Of a DNA stretch of 64,000 nucleotides, positions 26,480 to 35,172 are shown in pieces. The stretch covers positions 744,001 to 808,000 of the forward strand of contig NZ_JAYXHR010000002.1 in assembly GCF_036017065.1 (NCBI RefSeq), read 5' to 3'. Origin of the DNA: Uliginosibacterium sp036017065 (GTDB taxonomy: Bacteria > Pseudomonadota > Gammaproteobacteria > Burkholderiales > Rhodocyclaceae). The position numbers and the translations under genes were made by a program. Every line of letters begins with the position of its first letter. The stretch's first letter is position 1. Below the pieces are notes generated by a model. That model had not been told where the DNA came from. It ran no database searches and saw only the letters and a list, made by a program, of their open reading frames with translations.

Positions 26480-26563
26480 GCTGGAGGATCGGTGGGACGG
26501 GACGCACATCGCGGCCCTGACATCCGCAATCGGAAACCATCGAAAATCATCGGAAGTCACGGG

Positions 26564-27655
26564 ATGCAACTGCACGCCATTTCCGGGCTGGGCAGCAAGG
26601 GGCCGGCCTGTTTCCTGCTGGAAGTCGCTGGCCGCCGCCTGCTGTTCGACCTGGGCGCCGGCCCGGACGCCGGCGTGCGGCCGGACGTGGAGGACGTGGG
26701 GCCGGTGGACGCCGTGCTGCTCAGCCACGGCCATGCCGACCACTGCGCCGCGCTGGACATGCTGGACCTGCTCGGCGATCCGCCCGTGTACGCCACCGTG
26801 GCGGCGCAGGCGACCGGCCATCGCCGCCTGCGCGAGGCCCGCATCGTGGAGCTGCCCCTGCAAGGCGCCACCACGGTGTGCGGCCTGCCGCTGCAGACCG
26901 GCCGCAGCGGCCACGCCCCCGGCGGCATCTGGATGCATCTGGGCGTCGAAGGCGGCTTCCTCTACATGGGCGACCACTTCGCCGCATCGCTGCTGTATGC
27001 CTGCGACCCGCCGCCGCCCGCGCGGGTGATGCTGCTGGATGCGTCCTACGGTGACGACGACACCGACGTGGACGCCGCGCGCGTGGCCTGGCTGGAGGCG
27101 GTGCTGCACAAACCCGCACTGCTGCCCGCGCCGGCCGGTGGCCGTGGCCCGGAGATGGCCGCCTTCGCCACCGCCTACGGCATGCGTCCCGCGCTGTGCC
27201 CGCAACAGCTCCAGCTCGTCGACTACCTGTCGGGTGACGGCAGTGCCGTGTTGCGGCCGGGTGCCGCCGCGCTGCTGCGGGACTGTCGCAGCACGGCGCT
27301 GGCGCTGTCCGCCGATACGCCGCCGCAGGCGCTGATGATTGCCGCCACCGCGGATGCCGAGGGCGGCGTGGCGGGGCAGCTGTGCGAACGCTGGCAGCAG
27401 CGCGCCGACGAGGTGGCCATTCTGTTCTCGGGGCACGTGGCGCGCGGCACGCTGGCGGAGTCCCTGTACGACAGTGGCCGCGCAGGTTTCGCGCGCTGGC
27501 ATGTGCACCCCACGCTGACGCAGTTGCGCGACCTGGTGGCCGCGATGAAGCCGCAGATCGTGTTGCCGGCCTTCGGTGACGCGCGCCATCACCGCGCCTG
27601 GCAGGCGGCCTTCAGTCCGGCGCTGGTGTTGCTGGATACGCCGGTCGCGCTGTAG
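26564..27655 (+). CDS. MBL-fold metallo-hydrolase
   Basis: A 363-residue metallo-beta-lactamase-fold protein with the metal motif S-H-G-H-A-D-H (about residues 53-59), a downstream Y-M-G-D-H-F block providing the next ligand, and a C-terminal extension with the F-S-G-H-V-A region. The ATG at 26564 follows GGAAG; the frame is open a little further upstream. It is 84 bp after the ABC ATPase on the same strand and probably belongs to that operon, hinting that it processes the imported compound. A phosphodiester or phosphonate substrate is possible but not shown. Confidence 0.75.
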   Translation: MQLHAISGLGSKGPACFLLEVAGRRLLFDLGAGPDAGVRPDVEDVGPVDAVLLSHGHADHCAALDMLDLLGDPPVYATVAAQATGHRRLREARIVELPLQGATTVCGLPLQTGRSGHAPGGIWMHLGVEGGFLYMGDHFAASLLYACDPPPPARVMLLDASYGDDDTDVDAARVAWLEAVLHKPALLPAPAGGRGPEMAAFATAYGMRPALCPQQLQLVDYLSGDGSAVLRPGAAALLRDCRSTALALSADTPPQALMIAATADAEGGVAGQLCERWQQRADEVAILFSGHVARGTLAESLYDSGRAGFARWHVHPTLTQLRDLVAAMKPQIVLPAFGDARHHRAWQAAFSPALVLLDTPVAL

Positions 27656-27681
27656 CGATCGGCACCGCCACGCCGTGGGCT

Positions 27682-28767
27682 TCAGGCTGCCAGCCTGACG
27701 ACGTTGCGGCCTGCGCGCTTGGCGGCGTACAGCGCCTGGTCGGCCTGCTCCAGCCACTGCGGGCTGCTCTCGATGGACGAGGACAGCTCCGCGATGCCGA
27801 TGCTCACCGTCAGGTACTGCTCCGCGTTGAAAGGCAGCGGCGAGGACGCCAGTGCATCGCGGACACGCTCCGCCAGGCGCATCGCGTGGCTGGCGTCGGT
27901 CTCCGGCAGGATCACCGCAAACTCCTCGCCGCCGACGCGGCCGGCGATGTCGCTGTGTCGCACCTGCACCTGGATCAGGTGGCCCAGGTGGCGGATCGCC
28001 TCGTCGCCACAGGCGTGGCCGTAGGTGTCGTTGATGGTCTTGAAGTGGTCGGCGTCCAGCAGCAGCAGGCTGGACGGGCGGCCGTGGCGGCTGGCGCGGG
28101 CGAACTCCTCTTCCAGGCGCTGCTGCCAGTGCGCGCGGCTGAACAGGCCGGACAGCGGGTCGCGTTCGTGGGCGAGCTTGAGTTCCTGCTTCTGCTGGCT
28201 GAGTTTCAGCGACAGCCTGTAGGTCACCACGCCGATGAGGATGGGATACACCACGAGGAAGGGAATGCAGGCGGCGATGGTGGCGAGGCTGGCGGTCGGC
28301 TGGTGGCGGACATCCAGCGCGATGAAGGCCAGCATCACGCCGGCGAGGTGCGCCACCAGTCCGCGCAGGAACAGGCGCACGCCACCGACGGCGATGTTGT
28401 CCATGCTCAGCATGGTGAGGATCAGCACGCTGGGCAGCAGGTTGAAGCTCATCGCCACCACCCAGAACCCGCCGGAAACGGAATCGATCAGCAGGTTGCG
28501 GTGCTCGGCCTCGAAAGGGTTGGCCGAGCGGCTGGCCCACCAGAAGGCGATGTGCGGCCACAGCAGGCCGTTGAGGATCACCAGCGGCCACAACCAAGCC
28601 GGTGCACCGACTTGCAGCAACGCCGCACCCACCGCGACGGCGCCGAGACCGAGGCCGACGGTGCGTGGTCCCCAGATGCGCCGCACCAGGCTCAGGCCAC
28701 GCTGATGACGGATCTCCAGGCGGGTCGCTGCAAGTGGCGAGGCGAGGGACGAAGCGCGCTGATCCAT
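27682..28767 (-). CDS. MASE2-GGDEF diguanylate cyclase (AdrA/DgcC-like)
   Basis: A 361-residue membrane diguanylate cyclase. Residues about 28-190 form a MASE2 sensor with the R-T-V-G-L-G-L start, L-L-W-P-H-I-A-F, a P-F-E-A-E-H-R-N segment and M-D-N-I-A-V-G-G. The C-terminal domain keeps V-G-G-E-E-F at the active site and the D-x-D-H-F-K-x-I-N-D metal/substrate block, so it should make c-di-GMP. No I-site RxxD is obvious immediately upstream of GGEEF (R-H-S-D is close: R-x-x-D fits). AdrA-type enzymes drive cellulose production elsewhere; no cellulose genes are in this window. Confidence 0.85.
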   Translation of the reverse strand: MDQRASSLASPLAATRLEIRHQRGLSLVRRIWGPRTVGLGLGAVAVGAALLQVGAPAWLWPLVILNGLLWPHIAFWWASRSANPFEAEHRNLLIDSVSGGFWVVAMSFNLLPSVLILTMLSMDNIAVGGVRLFLRGLVAHLAGVMLAFIALDVRHQPTASLATIAACIPFLVVYPILIGVVTYRLSLKLSQQKQELKLAHERDPLSGLFSRAHWQQRLEEEFARASRHGRPSSLLLLDADHFKTINDTYGHACGDEAIRHLGHLIQVQVRHSDIAGRVGGEEFAVILPETDASHAMRLAERVRDALASSPLPFNAEQYLTVSIGIAELSSSIESSPQWLEQADQALYAAKRAGRNVVRLAA

Positions 28768-28885
28768 GAAGCCGGCAAGGGTGAAAGCACAGAGGCCCTC
28801 ACTCTACCGCGAGTGTCGCGACGGCTACCTGTCGGCGCTCAGATAAAGCCCATCGTCATGTGCGCTGATGCCGGCTCAGGCCGGA

Positions 28886-29281
28886 TCAGCCCGGATGATC
28901 GCCGTCGACGTAGTACCAGCGGCCGTCCTCGCGCACGAAACGTGAATGTTCGCGCAAACGTTCCGCGCGTCCACCGATGCGGCAGCGCGCCTCGAAATCC
29001 ACCGTGCCGTGATGGTCGTCCTGCAGCGCGCTGGACAGCACCCTGAGCCCGATCCACTTCGGCGAGCCGTCGCCGCCGAGTTCCGCGGGACGCGTCGAGG
29101 CATGCCAGGTCGACAGCAGGTAGCTGTCGATGCCAAGCGCATAGGCGCTGTAACGCGAGCGCATCAGCGCTTCCGGCGTGGGGGCGGTTTCGCCGCCGTG
29201 GTAGCGGCCACAGCAGGCGGCGTAGGTGGCGGGCAGGCCGCAGGGGCAGGGCTGCTTCGCGGGTTCAGGTCTGGCGGGCAT
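28886..29281 (-). CDS. YchJ-like SEC-C motif protein
   Basis: A 131-residue protein of the YchJ family. The N-terminal C-P-C-G-L-P and C-C-G-R-Y-H form a zinc-binding SEC-C-like motif, followed by the diagnostic A-L-M-R-S-R-Y-S-A-Y-A and a C-terminal W-Y-Y-V-D-G-D. The ATG at 29281 overlaps the end of the upstream hydroxyacid dehydrogenase gene by 17 bp, so the two are likely translationally coupled. Function of YchJ is unknown. Confidence 0.85.
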   Translation of the reverse strand: MPARPEPAKQPCPCGLPATYAACCGRYHGGETAPTPEALMRSRYSAYALGIDSYLLSTWHASTRPAELGGDGSPKWIGLRVLSSALQDDHHGTVDFEARCRIGGRAERLREHSRFVREDGRWYYVDGDHPG

Positions 29282-30281
29282 AGATGTCGGGCGTGATCTG
29301 CGCGTGCAGCGCGTCGCCCGCAAGGTAGCGGCGGATGTTCGCCAGCGCAAACGCGCCGGCATCGCGGCGGCGGTCCACGGTCGGGCCGGCCATGTGCGGC
29401 AGCAGGGTGACGTTGGGCAGGTTGCGCAGCGGCGAGTCGGCGGACAGCGGTTCCACGGCGAACACGTCCAGCGCGAACTGCACCTGGCCTTCGCGCGCGA
29501 CGCGGATCATCGCGTCCTCGTCCACCACCGCGCCGCGGCCGATGTTCACGAACACTCCGCCGGGGCGGATGCTGCGCAGCAGGGTTTCATCGACGAGGCC
29601 GCGGGTACGCTCGGTGAGCGGCGCCAGTTCGACGATCACGTCGTTCCGTGCGAACAGTTCGGCCAGCGTGTCCGCGCGCGTCACGCCGCAGGCCGCGAGT
29701 TCGGCATCCGGCACGCTGGGCGAATAAGTCTGCACCTGCACGCCGAAGGGCTGCATCAGCTTCACCAGTTCGCGCGCGATGGCGCCGAAGCCATGCAGGC
29801 CGACCCGCCGTTCGAACAGCGAATGGAATTGCGAGCCATCGTCCTTCCAGGCGCCGCGCGGCATCTCGCGTGCCCAGTGACTGGCACGGCGCAGGGCGGC
29901 GATGGCGAGGAACAGGCCGCACTCGGCCATCACCCGGCTTACCGAATTGCCCCAGTTGCTGACCCGCAGGCCGCGCTCGACTTGCTGCGCGCTGACGAAC
30001 TTGCGCACCGAGCCGGTGAGGTGGCACAGGTACTGCAGGCCGTCCGCTGCGTCCGGTCCCACCGGGTAGTCGCCGGGCAGCGCCGGGGTCTTCCATCCCG
30101 ACACCAGCAGCTGCGGTCGGCGTGCGGCGAGCAGGGCCGCCCAGGCCGTGGCATCCAGCTCGCGCGGGTCGACGATTTCCAGCGCTGGCAACAGCTTCTG
30201 CAGCTCGCCAAACAGAGGGGGCGGCAGGAAATCGGCGTGTTCCCGGGGGGTGATGGCGAGCAGGGTGCGGGGAGCGGTCAT
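29265..30281 (-). CDS. D-2-hydroxyacid dehydrogenase
   Basis: A 338-residue dehydrogenase of the formate/glycerate dehydrogenase superfamily. The NAD-binding turn is G-L-H-G-F-G-A-I-A (about 160-168), the substrate Arg lies in I-V-E-L-A-P-L-T-E-R-T-R-G, the Glu motif in G-R-G-A-V-V-D-E, and the catalytic His in L-L-P-H-M-A-G-P. It should interconvert a 2-keto acid and a D-2-hydroxy acid. It is divergent from the DUF2239 gene, sharing the iteron-bearing region, and overlaps the YchJ gene. Confidence 0.85.
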   Translation of the reverse strand: MTAPRTLLAITPREHADFLPPPLFGELQKLLPALEIVDPRELDATAWAALLAARRPQLLVSGWKTPALPGDYPVGPDAADGLQYLCHLTGSVRKFVSAQQVERGLRVSNWGNSVSRVMAECGLFLAIAALRRASHWAREMPRGAWKDDGSQFHSLFERRVGLHGFGAIARELVKLMQPFGVQVQTYSPSVPDAELAACGVTRADTLAELFARNDVIVELAPLTERTRGLVDETLLRSIRPGGVFVNIGRGAVVDEDAMIRVAREGQVQFALDVFAVEPLSADSPLRNLPNVTLLPHMAGPTVDRRRDAGAFALANIRRYLAGDALHAQITPDIYARQT

Positions 30282-30360
30282 GACGGGAAAACCAGGTCAG
30301 ATCAGGAAGGAAATCGTTTGCCTTGCGATTGTACGGGAGCGTGCTGAGGCAGCCCTTCAC

Positions 30361-30440
30361 AATTTAATCCGGGTGATATTGCGTCGGGAATTAAATCCGG
30401 GTAAATTGCGCCTCGATCCGGAATTAAACCCGGGTAAATC
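30361..30440. promoter_or_regulatory. Three iteron-like repeats upstream of DUF2239 gene
   Basis: Three related 20 bp units at 30361-30380, 30388-30407 and 30421-30440 share ATTAAAYCCGGGTAAATT; the CCGGGT core is exact in all three, at 30369, 30397 and 30430 (28 and 33 bp apart). They are AT-rich islands in GC-rich DNA, in one orientation, 39 bp before the DUF2239 start codon. This is the look of a multi-site operator. Confidence 0.65.
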
Positions 30441-30478
30441 ATTCCCGTGTCGCGCAGTCCTCCCGTCGAGTACCCATC

Positions 30479-31108
30479 ATGTCTTCCAGCTTCCAGGCCC
30501 GATCCAGCCCCTTCTTCCACACCGCGACACCGTGCGCCGCCTTCGCCGGCGAACGCCTGATCGCCGCTGGCCCGCTCGCGGCGGTGGTCACTGCCGTGAA
30601 GGCGGAACTGGCGCGGGCCGCCGACACGCAGGTGCTCGTCTTCGAGGATGCCCAGGGCCGGCCCGTCGACATCGACTGGCGTGGCGATGCGGCACAGGTG
30701 CTGGCGACGCTGCCGCCTGCCCCGGCGGATGACCCGGCCACCGAAGGCCCGCGTGGGCCGGGGCGGCCGAAGCTGGGCGTGGTCGCCCGCGAGGTGACCC
30801 TGCTGCCGCGCCACTGGGACTGGCTGGCCAGCCAGTCCGGCGGCGCCTCGGTGGCCTTGCGCAAGCTGGTGGACGCCGCCCGCAAGGCAGGCGAGCAGGG
30901 CGAGCGGATACGCCACGCGCAGGAGGCGGCCTACCGCGTCATGCAGGCCCTGGCGGGCAACCAGGCGGGCTTCGAGGAAGCCTCGCGCGCGCTGTTCGCG
31001 GGTGATGCGGCGGCGTTCGACGGCCACACGGCAGGCTGGCCGCAGGATGCGCGCGACTACACCCGCCGGCTCGCCGCGCCGGCGTTCGCCACCGACGCTA
31101 CGGCCTGA
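30479..31108 (+). CDS. DUF2239 family protein, candidate DNA-binding protein
   Basis: A 209-residue protein with the DUF2239 pattern: an N-terminal A-F-A-G-E-R-L-I-A-A-G domain with V-F-E-D-A-x-G-R-P-V-D-I-D, then a basic hinge G-P-G-R-P-K-L-G-V-V, then R-E-V-T-L-L-P-R-H-W-D-W-L and S-V-A-L-R-K-L-V-D-A-A-R. The hinge resembles an AT-hook-like G-R-P-K, and the following strand-helix-helix resembles a ribbon-helix-helix fold. That reading is mine; the family is annotated as unknown function. The repeats just upstream could be its own operator. It is divergent from the hydroxyacid dehydrogenase gene. Confidence 0.75.
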   Translation: MSSSFQARSSPFFHTATPCAAFAGERLIAAGPLAAVVTAVKAELARAADTQVLVFEDAQGRPVDIDWRGDAAQVLATLPPAPADDPATEGPRGPGRPKLGVVAREVTLLPRHWDWLASQSGGASVALRKLVDAARKAGEQGERIRHAQEAAYRVMQALAGNQAGFEEASRALFAGDAAAFDGHTAGWPQDARDYTRRLAAPAFATDATA

Positions 31109-31124
31109 AGCCGGCGCCGGAAAC

Positions 31125-31160
31125 GAACAGGGCGCCGCCCTTGCGGACGACGCCCTGTTC
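31125..31160. terminator. Hairpin between convergent genes
   Basis: A perfect 10 bp inverted repeat GAACAGGGCG / CGCCCTGTTC with a 16 nt loop, located between the DUF2239 gene and the PhoX gene. It lacks a T-tract on the plus side, so termination is likely but not certain. Confidence 0.55.
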
Positions 31161-31184
31161 AGTGGTGTGCGCTGGAGCCTGCGC

Positions 31185-33119
31185 TCAGCCGCCGACCACG
31201 CCGCCATCCTCGCGGCGGATCACCACCGTGCCGGAGCGCGGCCGGCCACCCAGGGTGGCGCCGAACTGGCTCGCCGGCCAGGCGCCGAAGGCGGTGGGCT
31301 TTTCCGGGTCCGCACGTTCGCTGGGGCTCTCGCCCGGGTGCTGGATGTTCACGAACAGCGTCTTGCCATCCGGGGTGCCGGCGATGCCGGTCACCTCGCA
31401 GCCCGAGGGGCCGGTCAGGAAGCGGCGGATCTCGCGCGTCACCGTGTCGGCCACAAGCATCTGGTTGTTGCCGATGTTGGCGTAGTCGCCCTTGTTGATC
31501 ACCGAGGTGGACACGTCGGTCTGGATCCACAGGCGGCCGGTGCGATCGAACCACAGGCCGTCCGGGCTGCCGAACACGTCGCCCTTGATGTTGCCGCGCT
31601 GGGCTTCGTCCGGGTGCTTGGGGTCGCCGGCCAGCACGAAGATGTCCCATTCGAACTTCTTCGCGGTGGCGTCGCCTTTGGCTTCACGCCAGCGGATGAT
31701 GTGGCCGAAGACGTTCTTGGGGCGCGGGTTGCTGGCGTTCAGCGTGCCGGGGTTCTTCTCGTCGGCGCGCAGGCTGTTGTTGGTCAGCGCGCAAAACACC
31801 TCGCCGGTCTTCGGGTGGGTGGCGATCCACTCCGGACGGTCCATCTTGGTGGCGCCCACCGCGTCGGCCGCCTGGCGGCAACGGATCAGCACCGAACCCT
31901 GGTCGGGAAAGCCGTTCTCCGCGGTCAGCTTGCCTTCGCCGTGCACCAGCGGCAGCCAGACGCCACCGCCGAACTCGTCGAACTTCGCGACGTACAGCGT
32001 GCCGCGATCCAGCAGGTGACGATTGGCTTCCGGGTGCTGGCGGTCGAACTTGTTCTCGCTGACGAATTTGTAGATGTACTCGAAGCGCTCGTCGTCGCCC
32101 ATGTACACCACCACGTGACCGTTCTTCGCCACCTGCACGTCGGCGCCTTCGTGCTTGAAGCGGCCCAGCGCGGTGCGCTTCTGCGGCAGGCTGTCCGGGC
32201 GCAGCGGGTCGATTTCCACCACCCAGCCGAAGCGGTTCGGCTCGTTGGGGTGCTTCGCCGAATTGAAGCGCTCGTCGAACTCGTGCCAGCGATAGCCGGC
32301 GCCACCTTCCTTCAGGCCGTAGCGCTTCTCGTCGGCGGTCGGCTCCTTGGCGGAGCTGAAGTAGCCGTTGAAGTTCTCTTCGCAGGTCAGGTAGGTGCCC
32401 CACGGCGTCTGGCCGTTGGCGCAGTTGTTGAAGGTGCCGAAGGCACGCAGGCCGCGCGGGTCGTCCTTGGTCTGCAGCAGCGCGTGGCCGGCCGCGGGGC
32501 CGGACAGGCCGATGGGCGAACTGGCCGTGATGCGGCGGGCATAGGGCGAGGGACGCACCACCTTCCAGCGGTTGCCGGCGGCCAGCACCTCGATGACCGA
32601 CACGCCGTGCGCGGCCTGCGCCTTGCGCACCTTCTCGGCGCTCCAGGTCTTCATGCCGTCCGCATGCAGCAGGCCGTCGTCGGTGTACTCGTGGTTCATC
32701 ACCAGCAGGCCATGGGCGGAGCCTTCGCTGTTGCTCTTGCCGAGCGGGAAGTAGCTCATGCCGTCGTGGTGCATGCCGGCCTGGCGCTCCTGGTCGGCGG
32801 CGCTGCCGCTGCCGTCCGCCTTGAAGCCGGGACCGCTGGAGATCGGGTCGCCCCAGGCGTACAGCAGGTCGACGTTGTAGCCTTCCGGCACCGCGACCGC
32901 ATCGGCGGTGGACACGGGCACTGCCTTGAAGCCCAGCTTCACCGAGGGCTTGTCGGTGGCAGCGGCAGCCATGCCGGGCACGAAGCCCAATGCGGCAGCG
33001 CCCAGGCTGCCCTGCAGCAGGCGACGGCGTGCGATGTCGGTGGCCAGGATGTCGGCGAAACTGGGGTTCGGGCTGTCATTGCTGACGCCCTCGTCGGCGG
33101 CGAAGTGAGCTTGGTCCAT
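31185..33119 (-). CDS. PhoX-family phosphatase (DUF839), Tat-exported
   Basis: A 644-residue protein of the PhoX/DUF839 family. The N-terminus has a twin-arginine-type signal: A-R-R-R-L-L-Q-G-S followed by a hydrophobic stretch ending in A-A-A-A (about 30-55). The remainder has family blocks such as M-N-H-E-Y-T-D-D-G, T-C-E-E-N-F-N-G-Y-F, and G-A-G-Y-R-W-H-E-F. PhoX enzymes are calcium/iron-dependent alkaline phosphatases of the periplasm. The ATG at 33119 follows a GGAGATCC-type site. Transcribed alone; expression under phosphate limitation is typical of the family, but I could not identify a Pho box. Confidence 0.85.
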   Translation of the reverse strand: MDQAHFAADEGVSNDSPNPSFADILATDIARRRLLQGSLGAAALGFVPGMAAAATDKPSVKLGFKAVPVSTADAVAVPEGYNVDLLYAWGDPISSGPGFKADGSGSAADQERQAGMHHDGMSYFPLGKSNSEGSAHGLLVMNHEYTDDGLLHADGMKTWSAEKVRKAQAAHGVSVIEVLAAGNRWKVVRPSPYARRITASSPIGLSGPAAGHALLQTKDDPRGLRAFGTFNNCANGQTPWGTYLTCEENFNGYFSSAKEPTADEKRYGLKEGGAGYRWHEFDERFNSAKHPNEPNRFGWVVEIDPLRPDSLPQKRTALGRFKHEGADVQVAKNGHVVVYMGDDERFEYIYKFVSENKFDRQHPEANRHLLDRGTLYVAKFDEFGGGVWLPLVHGEGKLTAENGFPDQGSVLIRCRQAADAVGATKMDRPEWIATHPKTGEVFCALTNNSLRADEKNPGTLNASNPRPKNVFGHIIRWREAKGDATAKKFEWDIFVLAGDPKHPDEAQRGNIKGDVFGSPDGLWFDRTGRLWIQTDVSTSVINKGDYANIGNNQMLVADTVTREIRRFLTGPSGCEVTGIAGTPDGKTLFVNIQHPGESPSERADPEKPTAFGAWPASQFGATLGGRPRSGTVVIRREDGGVVGG

Positions 33120-33256
33120 TGCGGATCTCCGTGGTTGTGCGGGCCGCTGGCGGGGCGGCCGGGAAAACCGGACGAAGCTAATCCGCGTGGGTTACAGATA
33201 TGTGACCGTTCGATGAAACGTCACGCCGAGGTCACACACCCAGGGCAACACCGAGG

Positions 33257-34426
33257 TCATCCCCCCGGGTCGCGCAGCGGCAGGCGCATTTCGACACACA
33301 GGCCGCCCTGCTCGCGATTTCGGGCACGCACGCTGCCGCCGTGGGCTTCGATCGCCTGGCGGGTGATGGTGAGGCCCAGACCGTAGCCGTCGTTGCTGCG
33401 TGAGTCATTGAGGCGGACGAAGGGGTCGAAGATGGCGTCCAGCGCCGACTCGGCCACCCCCGGGCCCTCGTCCTCGACACGGATGCAGGCCAGCGGGCCG
33501 ACACGGCGCAGTGAGATGGAGACCGTGCCGCTGGCGGGGCTGTAGCGCAGCGCATTGCGGATCACGTTGTCGATCGCGCGCAGCAGCAGTTCGCCGCGCC
33601 CCTCCACCTGTGCGTGTTCCGCGCAGGCGAGCACCAGATTGCAGTCTCTGGCCTCGAATTCGAAGCGCGCGTCCTCCACCAGCTCATGCAGCAACTCGGA
33701 CAGCTCGATCCGTTCCGCCAGGCTGCCGAAGCCCCCGGCCTGCAGTCGTGACAGGGTGAGCAGCTCTTCGACCAGCCGGTTGATGCGGGCGGACTCGCGC
33801 TCCAGCCGCTGCATGCTCTCCGGGATGCGTTCCGGTTGCTGGCGCACCAGGTCGATCGCCAGCTGCATGCGCGCCAGCGGCGAGCGGATCTCGTGGGAAA
33901 CGTCGTGCAGCAGGCGGCGCTGGTTGTCGATCAGCATCTTCAGCTGGGCCGAGGTGCGATCGAAATCGCCGGCCAGGTCGCTCAGTTCATCGCGCCAGCG
34001 GCCGGGTTTGCCGACCGGGTTGGCGGTGCTGAAGTCCCCGCCGGCCACGGCGCCGAAAGCCTTGCGCAGCCCGACGATGGGGCGCGACAGGTGGCGGGCG
34101 AGCAGGGCCGCGGAAATCAGGCTGGCGACGAGGCCGACAACCAGCGGTGGCCACGGGACGCCACGTGGCCCCGGGCCGTGCCCGGGGGAAAAGCCGGGGC
34201 GTGGCGCCGCGCCGTCACCGGGCGGGCCGGAGAAGGGCCTGTCAGCGATGGGGCCTTCAGGCGTGGGGCCGGGCGGGCGCCTGTCGGGCTGCCCCGGAGG
34301 CGGCGGCAGCAACGCCGCGCTCTGCTTGTCGGAGCGCTCGATCCAGATCAGCACGCCTACGCCCCAGACGGTCAGCACCTGGGTCAGGAAGATGGCGAGG
34401 AAGAGTTTCCAGAACAGGCGGCCCAT
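33257..34426 (-). CDS. Sensor histidine kinase (CpxA/RstB-like)
   Basis: A 389-residue membrane kinase. Two membrane helices (about 7-28 and 94-112) bracket a short ~60-residue periplasmic segment very rich in Pro and Gly. A HAMP domain follows, then the H-box H-D-V-S-H-E-I-R-S-P-L with the phosphorylated His at about 178, the N-box N-A-L-R-Y, and the G1/G2 boxes D-E-G-P-G-V and G-Y-G-L-G-L. The tiny proline-rich sensor suggests an accessory protein or membrane signal. It lies 59 bp downstream of the response regulator gene, forming a two-gene operon. Confidence 0.9.
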   Translation of the reverse strand: MGRLFWKLFLAIFLTQVLTVWGVGVLIWIERSDKQSAALLPPPPGQPDRRPPGPTPEGPIADRPFSGPPGDGAAPRPGFSPGHGPGPRGVPWPPLVVGLVASLISAALLARHLSRPIVGLRKAFGAVAGGDFSTANPVGKPGRWRDELSDLAGDFDRTSAQLKMLIDNQRRLLHDVSHEIRSPLARMQLAIDLVRQQPERIPESMQRLERESARINRLVEELLTLSRLQAGGFGSLAERIELSELLHELVEDARFEFEARDCNLVLACAEHAQVEGRGELLLRAIDNVIRNALRYSPASGTVSISLRRVGPLACIRVEDEGPGVAESALDAIFDPFVRLNDSRSNDGYGLGLTITRQAIEAHGGSVRARNREQGGLCVEMRLPLRDPGG

Positions 34427-34485
34427 GGCGGCGGGTGACGTGTTGTGTGGCGTGTCGTGCGGAGGTGCCGCCCAGTGGCGGATTC

Positions 34486-35172
34486 TTAGTGGCGAATCAG
34501 TTGGTAGCCCTGGCGGAACACGGTCTGGATCACGGAGCGCCCGTCATCCAGCGGGCCGAGCTTCTCGCGGATCTTGGAGAGGTGGACTTCGATGCTGCGG
34601 TCGAACTTCTGCTGCGGTCGTCCGAGCCCCTCGTCGGAGAGCTGCTGCTTGCTGATCGTGCGGCCGACATTGCGGGCCAGCACTTCCAGGAGGTTGAACT
34701 CGGTGCTGGTCAGTTCCAGTGCCTGGCCCCGCCATTCGGCACGGCGCTCGTCGGGCCACATGCACAGTTCGCCGGCGATGACCGGCTGCTCGCCCGCGGG
34801 CTCCGGTGCGCTACTGATCCGGCGCAGGATGGCGCGGATGCGCGCCGTGATCTCGCGCGCCGTGCAGGGCTTGGCGACGTAATCGTCCGCACCCTGTTCG
34901 AGGCCGATGATGCGGTCGATGTCGTCACCCTTGGCGGTGAGCATCAGCACCGGCATGCGGCTCTTCTGGCGGAGCCGGTTGAGCACTTCGATGCCGGACA
35001 GGCGCGGCAGCATGACGTCCAGCACGGCGATGGCGAAGTCACCACCGAGTGCCAGGCGCAGGCCCTCTTCGCCATCGTGGGCGGTCTCGACGTCGAAGCC
35101 TTCGCGCCGGAGATACTCCTTCATCATCTCCACGAGTTCGGCGTCGTCATCCACCAGTAGGACACGGCTCAT
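34486..35172 (-). CDS. OmpR-family response regulator
   Basis: A 228-residue response regulator: receiver domain with the acidic pocket D-D-D near residue 9, phospho-acceptor Asp at about 52 (in V-L-D-V-M-L-P), the Thr/Lys switch residues in M-L-T-A-K-G and V-A-K-P-C, then a winged-helix DNA-binding domain with the usual E-F-N-L-L and R-S-I-E-V-H-L-S-K-I-R-E-K. CpxR/RstA-like. It is the first gene of the operon with the kinase and is divergent from the EF-hand gene across a 446 bp region, which might contain its target. Confidence 0.9.
   Translation of the reverse strand: MSRVLLVDDDAELVEMMKEYLRREGFDVETAHDGEEGLRLALGGDFAIAVLDVMLPRLSGIEVLNRLRQKSRMPVLMLTAKGDDIDRIIGLEQGADDYVAKPCTAREITARIRAILRRISSAPEPAGEQPVIAGELCMWPDERRAEWRGQALELTSTEFNLLEVLARNVGRTISKQQLSDEGLGRPQQKFDRSIEVHLSKIREKLGPLDDGRSVIQTVFRQGYQLIRH

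Noticed and set aside
25235..28597. Long open frame on the minus strand (over 1,100 codons)
   Set aside because: It runs antisense to the ABC ATPase and MBL genes and only overlaps the GGDEF gene out of frame; its translation is low-complexity His/Arg/Gln-rich, as expected for a shadow frame in GC-rich DNA.
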